A stretch of DNA of 64,000 bases from Paracoccaceae bacterium (GTDB lineage: Bacteria > Pseudomonadota > Alphaproteobacteria > Rhodobacterales > Rhodobacteraceae). The position numbers and the translations under genes are program-made. The first letter of the stretch is position 1. Every line of letters begins with the position of its first letter. Positions 9,206 through 17,467 of the stretch are shown in pieces. Under the pieces are notes generated by a model. That model was not told where the DNA came from. It was given only the letters and a program-made list of their open reading frames with translations, and searched no databases. The stretch lies in NCBI GenBank assembly GCA_902543185.1, contig CACBXB010000001.1, forward strand, positions 124,001 to 188,000, given 5' to 3'.

Positions 9206-10299
9206 GCTTTTGATCCTTTTTTACCGCTACCTAAAATTGCAGGCTTTTTATTGTCCAGTGGCCATCTTGGCCGAGCTGATATTGTGGTATCATCATAAGC
9301 GCCATGCAAAAACCTTTCTGCTGCTGCATAAGCAATAATCGCTGCATTATCGGTGCATAATTCTAAAGGTGGCGCTAAAAAATCTATCTTTTTTGTTTTG
9401 CATACTTTCTGAAGCGAGTATCGAATTTTTTCGTTTGCGGCTACTCCACCTGCAATAGCAAAAGTCTGGTTTTCGTTAGTAAATTTTGAATATAGGTCAA
9501 TAGCTCGAATTGACTTTTCAATAATAACATCGTGCATTGCTTGCTGGAAGCTTGCACTCAAATCGCTTACATCTTTTTTAAATAAGCCGCCCTGTTTATC
9601 CATAAGCCCAGCTTGTTTTCGCATTAAAGCTGTTTTGAGGCCAGAAAAAGAAAAATTACAGTCCTCTCTATTAAGCAAAGGACGTGGTAAATCAAAGCGG
9701 TTTGAATCACCTTTTTTAGCAGCTTCTTCAATTGCGGGCCCTCCAGGCTGTTGCAAACCTAAAAGACGCGCCGCCTTATCGAAGGCTTCGCCAGGCGCAT
9801 CATCTATCGTGCCACCTAATCTTTCATATTCATTGTAATTATGAACTATTAGAAATTGACAATGCCCGCCTGAAACCAACAATACAAGATAAGGAAAGGC
9901 AACTTTATTGGTCAGTCTAGGAGTAAGCGCATGCCCTGCAAGATGATTTACGCCAATTAGCGGCTTATTAGTTGAGACCGATAGACCTTTTGCAAACATT
10001 AGCCCTGACAGCACACCACCGATAAGCCCAGGACCAGCGGTTACCCCAATAGCATTTATATCTGTCATGGCAACTTTTGCTGTTTTTAACGATTTCTCGA
10101 CAACAACATCAATTAATTCAGCATGAGCCCGAGCTGCTATCTCTGGCACAACGCCCCCATATTCTTTGTGGAGATTAAATTGATTATATACGATAGAAGA
10201 TTTAATTTTTGAGCCTTTAGGGTTTACTTCCAAAACTGAAGCAGCGGTATCATCACAGCTACTTTCAATTCCTAAAATAAGGGCTTTGTGTAAATCCAT
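9202..10299 (-). CDS. tsaD: TsaD, tRNA N6-adenosine threonylcarbamoyltransferase
   Basis: TsaD transfers the threonylcarbamoyl group to A37 of ANN-decoding tRNAs. The ASKHA-fold signature LGIESSCDDTA is near the N-terminus, and the metal-binding HxxxH is present in GVNHLAGHA. PGEAFDKAARLLG and AGGVAANEKIR also match the family. The frame is open further upstream to 10368, but I prefer ATG 10299: it sits directly before the conserved domain, has GGAA about 8 nt upstream, and avoids overlap with divergent hemD. ATG 10311 is the alternative. It is coupled to gpsA by a 4-bp overlap. Confidence 0.95.
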   Translation of the reverse strand: MDLHKALILGIESSCDDTAASVLEVNPKGSKIKSSIVYNQFNLHKEYGGVVPEIAARAHAELIDVVVEKSLKTAKVAMTDINAIGVTAGPGLIGGVLSGLMFAKGLSVSTNKPLIGVNHLAGHALTPRLTNKVAFPYLVLLVSGGHCQFLIVHNYNEYERLGGTIDDAPGEAFDKAARLLGLQQPGGPAIEEAAKKGDSNRFDLPRPLLNREDCNFSFSGLKTALMRKQAGLMDKQGGLFKKDVSDLSASFQQAMHDVIIEKSIRAIDLYSKFTNENQTFAIAGGVAANEKIRYSLQKVCKTKKIDFLAPPLELCTDNAAIIAYAAAERFLHGAYDDTTISARPRWPLDNKKPAILGSGKKGSKA

Positions 10300-10347
10300 A
10301 TTATGTTCCATTGTATCGCAGGCAGCATCGGAGTAGCATTTCAGCAT

Positions 10348-11085
10348 ATGACAAACAATCCCGACCAAGAAAATGTAATATTGCTTTTAACGCGGCCATT
10401 AGGTGGAAATGAACGGTTTTGTTTAAAAATAAAACATCTGTTGTATAGCTGTGAAATCCTAGATAACCCAATTCAAAAAATAGATTTTCTACCAAGTCTC
10501 GGTAAGGTCAATAAGAATTCGGTTTTAATCTTCACCTCAGCGAATGGGCTTCGAGCAACAAAAAAACAAAATTTGCTTAATAAAAAATGCTTTGTAGTTG
10601 GAGCAAATACAAAAAAAATAGCGGTTAGTTTTGGATATGACGTTTTGGGATTTTCGAAAGATCAGGAAAATTTATTGAAGTTAATTAAATCAAAGAAACC
10701 TACCGAAAGCTTGGTTCATATTAGAGGCAAGCATACTGTCGGAAATCTATGTGATGCATTGAAAAGAAACCAGTTCAGTTGCTTGGACATAATTGGATAC
10801 AATCAAGAGCCACTGAAAATAAAAAAACAAAATTTGCAAAAGATTCAAAGTGGTAGACCAGTGGTTTTGCCAATTTTCTCACCAAGGTCTGCTGAATTGT
10901 TACAAAGTAATCTAGATTTGACTGGGTTCAATGTTATTGCAATCAGCGAAGCTGTTGCAAAAATAATTACAGGGGTCGAATTGGGGGAGCTAGTGATTTC
11001 GAAAAAACCTGATTTAAACAGTATGCAAGAAGCTACTCTTGCTATTTTGAGACGATTGATCAAGTTTGATGGTAGTACTAGTTAG
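10348..11085 (+). CDS. hemD: uroporphyrinogen-III synthase
   Basis: HemD cyclises hydroxymethylbilane to uroporphyrinogen III, the branch point to haem, sirohaem and cobalamin. The family is poorly conserved, but the order of motifs fits: LLTRPLGGN near the N-terminus, FTSANGLRA, CFVVGANTKKIAVSFGYD, HIRGKHTVGNLCDAL, and PIFSPRSAELLQ followed by AISEAVA. I chose the ATG at 10348 because the RPLGGN strand lies just after it; an in-frame ATG at 10303 would overlap tsaD. Mic60 and HemY follow on the same strand, which supports the call. HemC, the previous enzyme and usual neighbour, is not here. Confidence 0.88.
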   Translation: MTNNPDQENVILLLTRPLGGNERFCLKIKHLLYSCEILDNPIQKIDFLPSLGKVNKNSVLIFTSANGLRATKKQNLLNKKCFVVGANTKKIAVSFGYDVLGFSKDQENLLKLIKSKKPTESLVHIRGKHTVGNLCDALKRNQFSCLDIIGYNQEPLKIKKQNLQKIQSGRPVVLPIFSPRSAELLQSNLDLTGFNVIAISEAVAKIITGVELGELVISKKPDLNSMQEATLAILRRLIKFDGSTS

Positions 11086-11110
11086 CAATTGGCTGGAGAA
11101 TTGAGGAAAA

Positions 11111-12232
11111 ATGCCAAAGCCTAAGTCTAAAAAAAAAGAAAGTGACGGCACTGATTTAAAGGAAGCCGATTTATTATTAAATGATGAAAAAAATGAAACT
11201 AAAAAAGAAGGCTTGGAGATAGAAAAACCGGGCAACTTTAATTATATAAAAGAGCCAAATAATAAACTTAACTCTTTTTTACTTATTGGCTTGTCTGGCC
11301 TGGCAACAGCAATTTTTGGTCTTTTGGGTGTTTTTCTAATAAATAATTATTATCCTAATTTTTTTAAAAATAATTCACAAATTGTATTTGAGCAGAATAT
11401 TCAGGTCAGACTAGAAGAGCTTTCAACTTCAATAAAAAAACTTGAAATTGATCTTACAAAAGCAAGCAAAAAAACAGAAAACTTTATTAGTGAAAGAGAA
11501 TTAGTTGCCAGTTTAACCAAACTTGAAAGTCAAATCATAAGTAACAACGAGGAATTTGATCTCAAATTTTTGGAACTTGGAAGTATCAAAAAACAATTAG
11601 AAACTAATTTTGCGAACATTGATAGTTTGGAAACAGAAATTCGATCCATGATGTTGAAGCCTTTAGAAAAAAAACAGGAAAAAGATGTTCCTAAGGAGGA
11701 AATATTAGACAAGGCTAAAGACAATACTGAAAAAAGCATACCAATTGACCAGCCAATACAAGAAAACTTTAGGGAAATTCAGAAATCAACAATCTATGGG
11801 ACCCCTTATAAAACGAGTTTAGATAATATTGAGCGTATGTTGGGTTTGAAAGCCCCAGATATCTTAAGAAATTTAGCAGAGACCGGCATTCCTACCATGC
11901 AAAACCTTACGGAAACTTTTCCGGAGTTTTCTCGTTTAGCTTTATCAGCTGATAGAGATGAAAAAGAAACAGACGATTTTAAACTTTTGACCTTTTTAAA
12001 ATCACAATTTCAAGCTCGATCTACTATACCTCGTCAAGGCTCTGACCCCGACGCGGTTTTGTCTAGGTCAGAAGCATTTTTAAAATCAAATGATCTTGAA
12101 AAATCTCTTTTTGAGTTGACGCAACTTGACGGTATTGCCTCGAAGGTTATGGAGCCGTGGCGCATTTCTGCGGAAAGTAGAATTGAATCTCTTTTGGCTG
12201 TCGAGCAACTTTTAAAAAGTATTGAGAAATAG
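11111..12232 (+). CDS. Mic60/mitofilin-family inner-membrane protein
   Basis: This 373-residue protein resembles the alphaproteobacterial ancestor of mitochondrial Mic60, which shapes inner-membrane invaginations. It has a charged cytoplasmic N-terminus (1-54, rich in Lys/Glu), one transmembrane helix (about 55-78), a long periplasmic coiled-coil region (about 95-190), and a C-terminal helical mitofilin-like domain (about 270-373, including SDPDAVLSRSEAFL and EPWRISAESRIESLL). The ribosome-binding site is GAGGA just before ATG. The position between hemD and hemY is the usual location in alphaproteobacteria. Older annotations may call it HemX-like or COG4223; I see no methyltransferase domain. 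Confidence 0.85.
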   Translation: MPKPKSKKKESDGTDLKEADLLLNDEKNETKKEGLEIEKPGNFNYIKEPNNKLNSFLLIGLSGLATAIFGLLGVFLINNYYPNFFKNNSQIVFEQNIQVRLEELSTSIKKLEIDLTKASKKTENFISERELVASLTKLESQIISNNEEFDLKFLELGSIKKQLETNFANIDSLETEIRSMMLKPLEKKQEKDVPKEEILDKAKDNTEKSIPIDQPIQENFREIQKSTIYGTPYKTSLDNIERMLGLKAPDILRNLAETGIPTMQNLTETFPEFSRLALSADRDEKETDDFKLLTFLKSQFQARSTIPRQGSDPDAVLSRSEAFLKSNDLEKSLFELTQLDGIASKVMEPWRISAESRIESLLAVEQLLKSIEK

Positions 12233-12244
12233 GAAGATCAAGGC

Positions 12245-13735
12245 ATGTTGATATCGCTTTTTAGATTGTCTTTATTCTTAATGATTGTAATGGCTTTTGC
12301 TTGGGTCGCTAGTTACTTAGCTAGCGACCAAAATAAAATCTTAGGAAGTACAATTATTGAAATTTCAGGTTTTGAGTATTCAATTAGTCCAATACAATTG
12401 TTGATACTTTTGGGTTTGATTATACTAGCGGCTTGGTTTGTCCTTAAAATAGTTTCGCTTATTCTCGCTATTTTTAGATTCATAAACGGTGATGAAACAG
12501 CAGTTTCTAGATATTTTGATCGCAACAGAGAAAGAAGGGGATTTAGAGCTTTATCGGAAGGGATGATGGCCCTAGCTTCTGGCGAAGGGTCTACCGCTTT
12601 ATCCAAGGCAAAAAAAGCTGAAAAATATTTAAAGCAACCATCACTTACTAATTTATTAGCTGCCCAGGCGGCAGAAATAGCAGGTGAGGCTGAGCATGCA
12701 GAAGAAATATATAAAGAGCTTATTTTAGATCCCACCACAAGATTTGTTGGAGTAAGGGGCATTATGAAAAAGCGACTGTCGGAAGGCGACACTGACACTG
12801 CCCTAAAATTAGCTGAAAAAGCTTTTTCCTTAAAACCAAAACATGAAGAAACACAGGATGTTCTGATAGGCCTTCAGACTCGCGGATCTGATTGGCGTGG
12901 AGCTCGAAAAACTCTCAGTGCAAAATTGAAATATGGAAGTCTACCTAAAGATATCCACAAAAGAAGAGATGCTGTTTTAGCATTATCAGAGGCGGCCGAA
13001 ATAATTGAGACTGATAAAAGAATTGAGGCTCAAGTAACGGCTATAGAGGCAAATCGTATGTCTCCTGATTTAGTGCCAGCTGCTGCTCTAGTTGCTAAAG
13101 AATATTTGACAGACGATAAGAAAAAAAATGCAATAAAAGTAATTAAAAAGGCATGGGAGTCTCAACCTCATCCTGATTTGGCTGCGATCTATTCAGAAAT
13201 TTATGAAGGGGAAAATTCAGAGGATAGGGAAAAGGCGTTCAAGTTACTCGCTAAAATGAATCCAAAGCATGTTGAAACGAAAATAATGATGGCAGAAATG
13301 TATTTGCAGGCTGAAGATTTTCCTAATGCGCGTAGATCACTTGGAGATACTTATGAGACGGTTCCTAACGTCCGCACGTTAACAATTATTGCAGCCATCG
13401 AAAAAGGTGAAGGTGCAGATGATAGTGTAATTCGAAAATGGCTAACAAAAGCAGTTTCAGCACCGCGTGGCCCACAATGGGTTTGCGAAAATTGCTCTAC
13501 AGTTCACTCTGCTTGGCGACCAACATGTTTTAATTGTAATGCATTAGATACTTTAACATGGATGGATGTTCCCGAGACAAATGCTGAGCTTGCTTCTGGA
13601 AGCGAGCGAGCTCCCTTTGTATTAGATGTATTAAATAGCAATGACACTGAAACTGCTCAATTTGACCTAGAAGTAGAACAGAGCCTAACGGAACTAGATA
13701 ATGTCGAAATTGAAGATGATAGCTCAAAAAGTTGA
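12245..13735 (+). CDS. hemY: HemY-type TPR membrane protein
   Basis: This protein is of the proteobacterial HemY family, unrelated to the Bacillus protoporphyrinogen oxidase of the same name. The 496-residue product has two N-terminal hydrophobic segments (about 3-23 and 45-75), the HemY_N block with DRNRERRGFRALSEGM, then helical TPR-like repeats through residue about 390. A C-terminal zinc-ribbon-like motif follows: C414, C417, C428 and C431 (CENC and CFNC). Exact biochemical function is unknown; it is implicated in haem metabolism by linkage. It starts 12 bp after mic60. A strong 9-bp hairpin lies inside the first 30 codons. Confidence 0.88.
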   Translation: MLISLFRLSLFLMIVMAFAWVASYLASDQNKILGSTIIEISGFEYSISPIQLLILLGLIILAAWFVLKIVSLILAIFRFINGDETAVSRYFDRNRERRGFRALSEGMMALASGEGSTALSKAKKAEKYLKQPSLTNLLAAQAAEIAGEAEHAEEIYKELILDPTTRFVGVRGIMKKRLSEGDTDTALKLAEKAFSLKPKHEETQDVLIGLQTRGSDWRGARKTLSAKLKYGSLPKDIHKRRDAVLALSEAAEIIETDKRIEAQVTAIEANRMSPDLVPAAALVAKEYLTDDKKKNAIKVIKKAWESQPHPDLAAIYSEIYEGENSEDREKAFKLLAKMNPKHVETKIMMAEMYLQAEDFPNARRSLGDTYETVPNVRTLTIIAAIEKGEGADDSVIRKWLTKAVSAPRGPQWVCENCSTVHSAWRPTCFNCNALDTLTWMDVPETNAELASGSERAPFVLDVLNSNDTETAQFDLEVEQSLTELDNVEIEDDSSKS

Positions 13736-13801
13736 TTTTACTTTTCTTGTTAAATTGGTAAGCAAGATTTACTTTATCAGAATATCTAGGGAAAAGTTTT
13801 A

Positions 13802-14089
13802 ATGTCAGCTATATACGGTCCTGTCTTTTTGATATTAGATGTCGCGTTTTTTATTATGATCGCTCATATAATTATGAGTTGGCTAATAAGTTTCCAGGTT
13901 TTAAATCTTTATCAGCCCCTTGTTGCCCAAATCTGGACGGGATTGAACCGGCTTTTGGAGCCAATATACGGTCCAATTCGTAGAGTTTTACCAAATACCC
14001 AGCCTTTAGATTTATCGCCGCTAGTAGCATTTATTATTTTAATTTCTTTGCGCGATTATATTCTTCCTGAATTATTTGGACTCAGGTAG
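13802..14089 (+). CDS. YggT-family membrane protein
   Basis: This 95-residue integral membrane protein belongs to the YggT family. Two hydrophobic stretches (about 5-33 and 70-88) flank a conserved loop with LNRLLEPIYGPIRRVLP and the following LDLSPLVAFI. Related proteins are linked to osmotic stress and, in cyanobacteria and plastids, to membrane organisation, but no reaction is established. It lies 66 bp after hemY on the same strand and may share its transcript. Confidence 0.88.
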   Translation: MSAIYGPVFLILDVAFFIMIAHIIMSWLISFQVLNLYQPLVAQIWTGLNRLLEPIYGPIRRVLPNTQPLDLSPLVAFIILISLRDYILPELFGLR

Positions 14090-14230
14090 TCTAACGTAAA
14101 GATTTAAATTAAGTAATTACCGATATTTAGGTAAAAATTGATAAACTATATTCTTGGTTTGGTTCTAATCTTGTTTGAATTTAAATTTGAATTATTTGTT
14201 GTAATATGAAAGATAAAAGGAATTAATTAA

Positions 14231-14992
14231 ATGCTTGTTGTTGTTTCTCCGGCTAAGAAATTAGACATGAGCCCTGAAGTCGAGAAAATAAAAACATCAA
14301 AACCACTATTTTCTGATGATACAGATAGGTTAGTCAAAGCTGCAAGTCGGCTATCGGAGGAAAACTTGCAGTCCCTAATGAAAATTAGCCCTGCCTTGGC
14401 ACGTCTGAACAAGGAAAGATTTAACAATTTTGGAAATCAAGAACGAAAGCCTGCAGCGTTTGCTTTTGCAGGTGATACCTATACTGGTTTTGATGCTAAA
14501 TCACTAGATGAAGATGCTTTAAGATGGGCTCAGGACCACATGAGAATTTTATCAGGTCTTTATGGGCTTTTAAGGCCTCTGGATGAAATTGAACCTTATC
14601 GCCTGGAAATGGGTAGTCGATTGAAAGTTGAAAATACCTCTGATTTGTATGCCTATTGGGGAAGTCGATTATCTAATGAAATAAACCTTCAAGCAAAAAG
14701 CACTGAATCTACATTGCTTTTAAATTGTGCAAGCCAAGAATACTTTAAGGCTGTAGATAACAAGTCACTGGAATTAGAAGTTATCACGCCTCAATTTTTT
14801 GAGCTGACCTCAAAAGGACCTAAGCAAATAAGCTTTTACGCAAAAAAAGCGAGAGGTGCGATGGCTAGGTATGTGGTGGAAAATAGAATTGCTACGATAG
14901 AAGATTTAATTCAGTTTAATCTTGCTGGCTATAGTTATAATTCGAAAGAGTCATCTCGATTTTCGCCGGTCTTCTTTAGAAAAAATGATTAG
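14231..14992 (+). CDS. yaaA: YaaA peroxide-stress protein (UPF0246/DUF328)
   Basis: This 253-residue YaaA homologue limits free iron during peroxide stress in E. coli. Family hallmarks seen are VVSPAKKLD at residues 4-12, RLNKERF, FAFAGDTYTGFDA, LSGLYGLLRPLD, the LNCASQEYFKAV block and FYAKKARGAMARYV. Length is normal. The 141-bp gap to yggT suggests its own promoter. No peroxide-regulator box is recognisable by eye. Confidence 0.93.
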   Translation: MLVVVSPAKKLDMSPEVEKIKTSKPLFSDDTDRLVKAASRLSEENLQSLMKISPALARLNKERFNNFGNQERKPAAFAFAGDTYTGFDAKSLDEDALRWAQDHMRILSGLYGLLRPLDEIEPYRLEMGSRLKVENTSDLYAYWGSRLSNEINLQAKSTESTLLLNCASQEYFKAVDNKSLELEVITPQFFELTSKGPKQISFYAKKARGAMARYVVENRIATIEDLIQFNLAGYSYNSKESSRFSPVFFRKND

Positions 14993-15064
14993 TTTTTCTT
15001 ATGCGTGACAAGCATTTTAAAGATGCTTATAAGGCGGTCGATTAGTTTTTAAAAAGGTATAACA

Positions 15065-15985
15065 ATGGACTTGCAGGTTTTTGGACATCAGTCTCCTGAC
15101 ACGGACTCAACTGGGTCGCCAATAATATGGTCATGGTATTTAAAAGAAAAAAAAGGATTGTCTGCAGTCCCTAAATTGTTGGGTGAGCCAAATACAGAAG
15201 CTTTGTTTGTGCTAGATCACTGGGGTTTCGAGAAGCCGGCGATAATAAACAATATTAATAAAGGTGAAAGTGTAATTATTGTAGATACTAACAACCCTGC
15301 CGAGCTGCCAGAAAATATCAATGATGCAGATATTCAGGGAATAATTGATCATCATAAATTAGTTGGTGGATTAAAAACATCAGGTCCTATTGATATAACG
15401 ATTAGGCCTGTAGCTTGTACGGCGACAATAATGTTTGATTTGATGGGTGACGATGTATCAGACATGCCAGACCCCATAAAGGGCTTGGCTTTATCCTGTA
15501 TAATATCGGACACTTTAGAATTTCGAAGTCCAACTACTACCAGTAGAGATCGTCAAGTTGCGGAGTGGCTAGCTAAAGAATTAAAAATTGATGTATCAAA
15601 TTATGCGTCCGAATTATTTCGGGCAAAATCAGATGTTTCCGATTTTTCAGATTCAGAGCTGCTCAGAATGGACTCGAAAAAATACCCGATAGCCGATTTG
15701 ACGTTTCGTGTATCAGTTTTGGAAACAACAGAGCCAGATATAATATTTAAAAGAAAAAGAAGTTTAATAGAGACAATGGAAACCGTATGTGCGGAAGACT
15801 CTGTCGACCATGTGTTATTTTTTGTTGTTGATATACTGAAAGAAGAATCTACCCTGTTTGTACCTAACAAAAATGTTAAAAAAGTGGCTGAAAAATCTTT
15901 TGGTGTGAGTGTGTCTGATGATTCGGTGCTGCTGCCTGGTGTGGTAAGTCGTAAAAAGCAGATAATACCGAATTTAAAGATCTAG
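15065..15985 (+). CDS. ppaC: manganese-dependent inorganic pyrophosphatase (family II)
   Basis: This family II (DHH-type) pyrophosphatase hydrolyses pyrophosphate to two phosphates using Mn2+ or Co2+. The 306-residue protein has the N-terminal metal ligands in FGHQSPDTD (H8, D12, D14), VDTNN at about 73-77, the DHH triad at 95-97 and the C-terminal substrate motif SRKKQ at 295-299. There are no CBS domains, so this is the unregulated form. It lies 79 bp after yaaA. This family occurs in many Rhodobacterales instead of the family I enzyme; whether a family I copy exists elsewhere cannot be seen here. Confidence 0.96.
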   Translation: MDLQVFGHQSPDTDSTGSPIIWSWYLKEKKGLSAVPKLLGEPNTEALFVLDHWGFEKPAIINNINKGESVIIVDTNNPAELPENINDADIQGIIDHHKLVGGLKTSGPIDITIRPVACTATIMFDLMGDDVSDMPDPIKGLALSCIISDTLEFRSPTTTSRDRQVAEWLAKELKIDVSNYASELFRAKSDVSDFSDSELLRMDSKKYPIADLTFRVSVLETTEPDIIFKRKRSLIETMETVCAEDSVDHVLFFVVDILKEESTLFVPNKNVKKVAEKSFGVSVSDDSVLLPGVVSRKKQIIPNLKI

Positions 15986-16004
15986 AACTTTTTAGGACAG
16001 TTCT

Positions 16005-16877
16005 TTGACAGTAGTGATAAAATCATTAGATGACGTGTCTGAAAGGTACGATGCTTTGTTCGTCGATTTATGGGGGTGTGTACATAATGGCGTTAAAGCA
16101 TATACGAGCGCCAACGACTCCTTAAAAAAATATAGGGCCAAAGGTGGTAAAGTCGTTTTGGTAACCAATTCTCCTCGACCGCGGTCTGGCGTTGAAAAGC
16201 AGTTAATAAAATTTGGAGTTGATCCTGAGGCTTGGGATCTAATAGCTACATCTGGTGACAGTGCAAGAATGGCCCTGTTTCAGGGTGTTGTTGGAAATAA
16301 AATTTATTTTATTGGAACGCCATATGAAGAAAATTTTTTTGAGCCACTTAACGTCGTAAAAAATCCGGTCAATATTGAGCGCGTACCAATAGATGAAGCA
16401 GAGGGAATTGTTTGTACTGGACCTTTTAACAGTCTAGAAAATCTCGATGTTTATTTTCCCAACTTTGAGTTTGCCAAAAAGCGGGGCTTAAAGCTTCTTT
16501 GTGCAAATCCAGATATTATCGTTGATAGAGGAAGCGTTAGAGAATGGTGTGCTGGCGCTTTGGCTAAAATGTATACTGATCTGGGGGGAGAGAGTTTATA
16601 TTTTGGAAAACCATTTCAACCTATATACGACTTAGCGAGACAGCGACTTTCTTCTAGCGGGTTTCAAATAAACGATGACCGTATTCTGGCTATTGGGGAT
16701 GGAATAACAACAGACATTCTAGGTGCTGTAAAAGAAGGTATTGATAGTTTATTTATTACTGGAGGTTTAGCTGCATTAGAAACTGGGACTAAAGACCAAC
16801 CAGACCAAGGGCTACTAGAGCATTATCTAAAAGAGCAAAAACTCTACCCAACGTATTCTATAGGGTACTTAAGATAA
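16005..16877 (+). CDS. HAD-superfamily class IIA hydrolase (TIGR01459 type)
   Basis: This 290-residue HAD phosphatase of the NagD-like class IIA group matches the TIGR01459 subfamily. Motif I appears as FVDLWGCVHNG near residue 20 and motif II as LVTNSPRP near 54. FGKPFQPIYDLA carries the motif III Lys and AIGDGITTDILGA carries motif IV. The first Asp after FVD is followed by LWG rather than the usual GTL, as in other members. The start at 16005 is TTG, with AGGA about 10 nt upstream; GTG 16014 is an alternative. Substrate is unknown. It sits before maoC and ribF, a conserved neighbourhood. Confidence 0.85.
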   Translation: MTVVIKSLDDVSERYDALFVDLWGCVHNGVKAYTSANDSLKKYRAKGGKVVLVTNSPRPRSGVEKQLIKFGVDPEAWDLIATSGDSARMALFQGVVGNKIYFIGTPYEENFFEPLNVVKNPVNIERVPIDEAEGIVCTGPFNSLENLDVYFPNFEFAKKRGLKLLCANPDIIVDRGSVREWCAGALAKMYTDLGGESLYFGKPFQPIYDLARQRLSSSGFQINDDRILAIGDGITTDILGAVKEGIDSLFITGGLAALETGTKDQPDQGLLEHYLKEQKLYPTYSIGYLR

Positions 16878-16971
16878 CATTTAACAAAAGCAAAATACTG
16901 CGGTTGCCAAGTAATTATATTTCATTTAAAAGCTATTTTGTTAACGAAAATTACTTATTGGTGAAGTTCTA

Positions 16972-17415
16972 ATGCTAGATAACAATCCGCGAGGAACAAT
17001 ATGTATAGAAGATATTGAAATGGGTATGACTCGGTATATTCGAAAAATTATAACCGATAGAGATATTGAACAATTTGCAGAAATCTCAACAGATCATAAC
17101 CCAGTCCATCTAGACGATGATTATGCAAGGGATACAATTTTTGAAGGAAGAATAGCTCATGGTATGTTAACTGCGGGATTGATTTCTGCAGTAATAGGAG
17201 AGCAGCTTCCTGGCCATGGCACTATATATATGAGCCAGAACTTAAAATTTCTAGCTCCTGTAAGACCCGGGGATCTAGTTCATGCCGAAGTTCGGGTCGT
17301 AGATATGGTAATTGATAAGCGCCGAGTTAAGTTGGATTGTCGTTGTGAAGTAAATGGGAAAAACGTATTGGTTGGGGAGGCGATGGTCCTTGCTCCAAGT
17401 AGAAAATTTGACTGA
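16972..17415 (+). CDS. MaoC-like (R)-specific enoyl-CoA hydratase
   Basis: This 147-residue single hot-dog-fold protein is of the PhaJ/MaoC type, which hydrates trans-2-enoyl-CoA to (R)-3-hydroxyacyl-CoA. The catalytic Asp-His pair is visible as D41 and H46 in TDHNPVHLD, followed by the hydratase-2 signature FEGRIAHGMLTAG. It lies 94 bp after the HAD gene and 52 bp before ribF. PHA supply is the usual role of PhaJ, but no PHA synthase is in the window, so the physiological substrate is open. Confidence 0.87.
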   Translation: MLDNNPRGTICIEDIEMGMTRYIRKIITDRDIEQFAEISTDHNPVHLDDDYARDTIFEGRIAHGMLTAGLISAVIGEQLPGHGTIYMSQNLKFLAPVRPGDLVHAEVRVVDMVIDKRRVKLDCRCEVNGKNVLVGEAMVLAPSRKFD

Positions 17416-17467
17416 ATTCGAATGAATAAATAAATTCAAACTTGTTTTACAATGATTTGCGCGATAC

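Noticed and set aside
10300-10368. Upstream starts for tsaD (10368) and hemD (10303)
   Set aside because: Both would make the divergent genes overlap by dozens of bases, and the added residues do not resemble either family.
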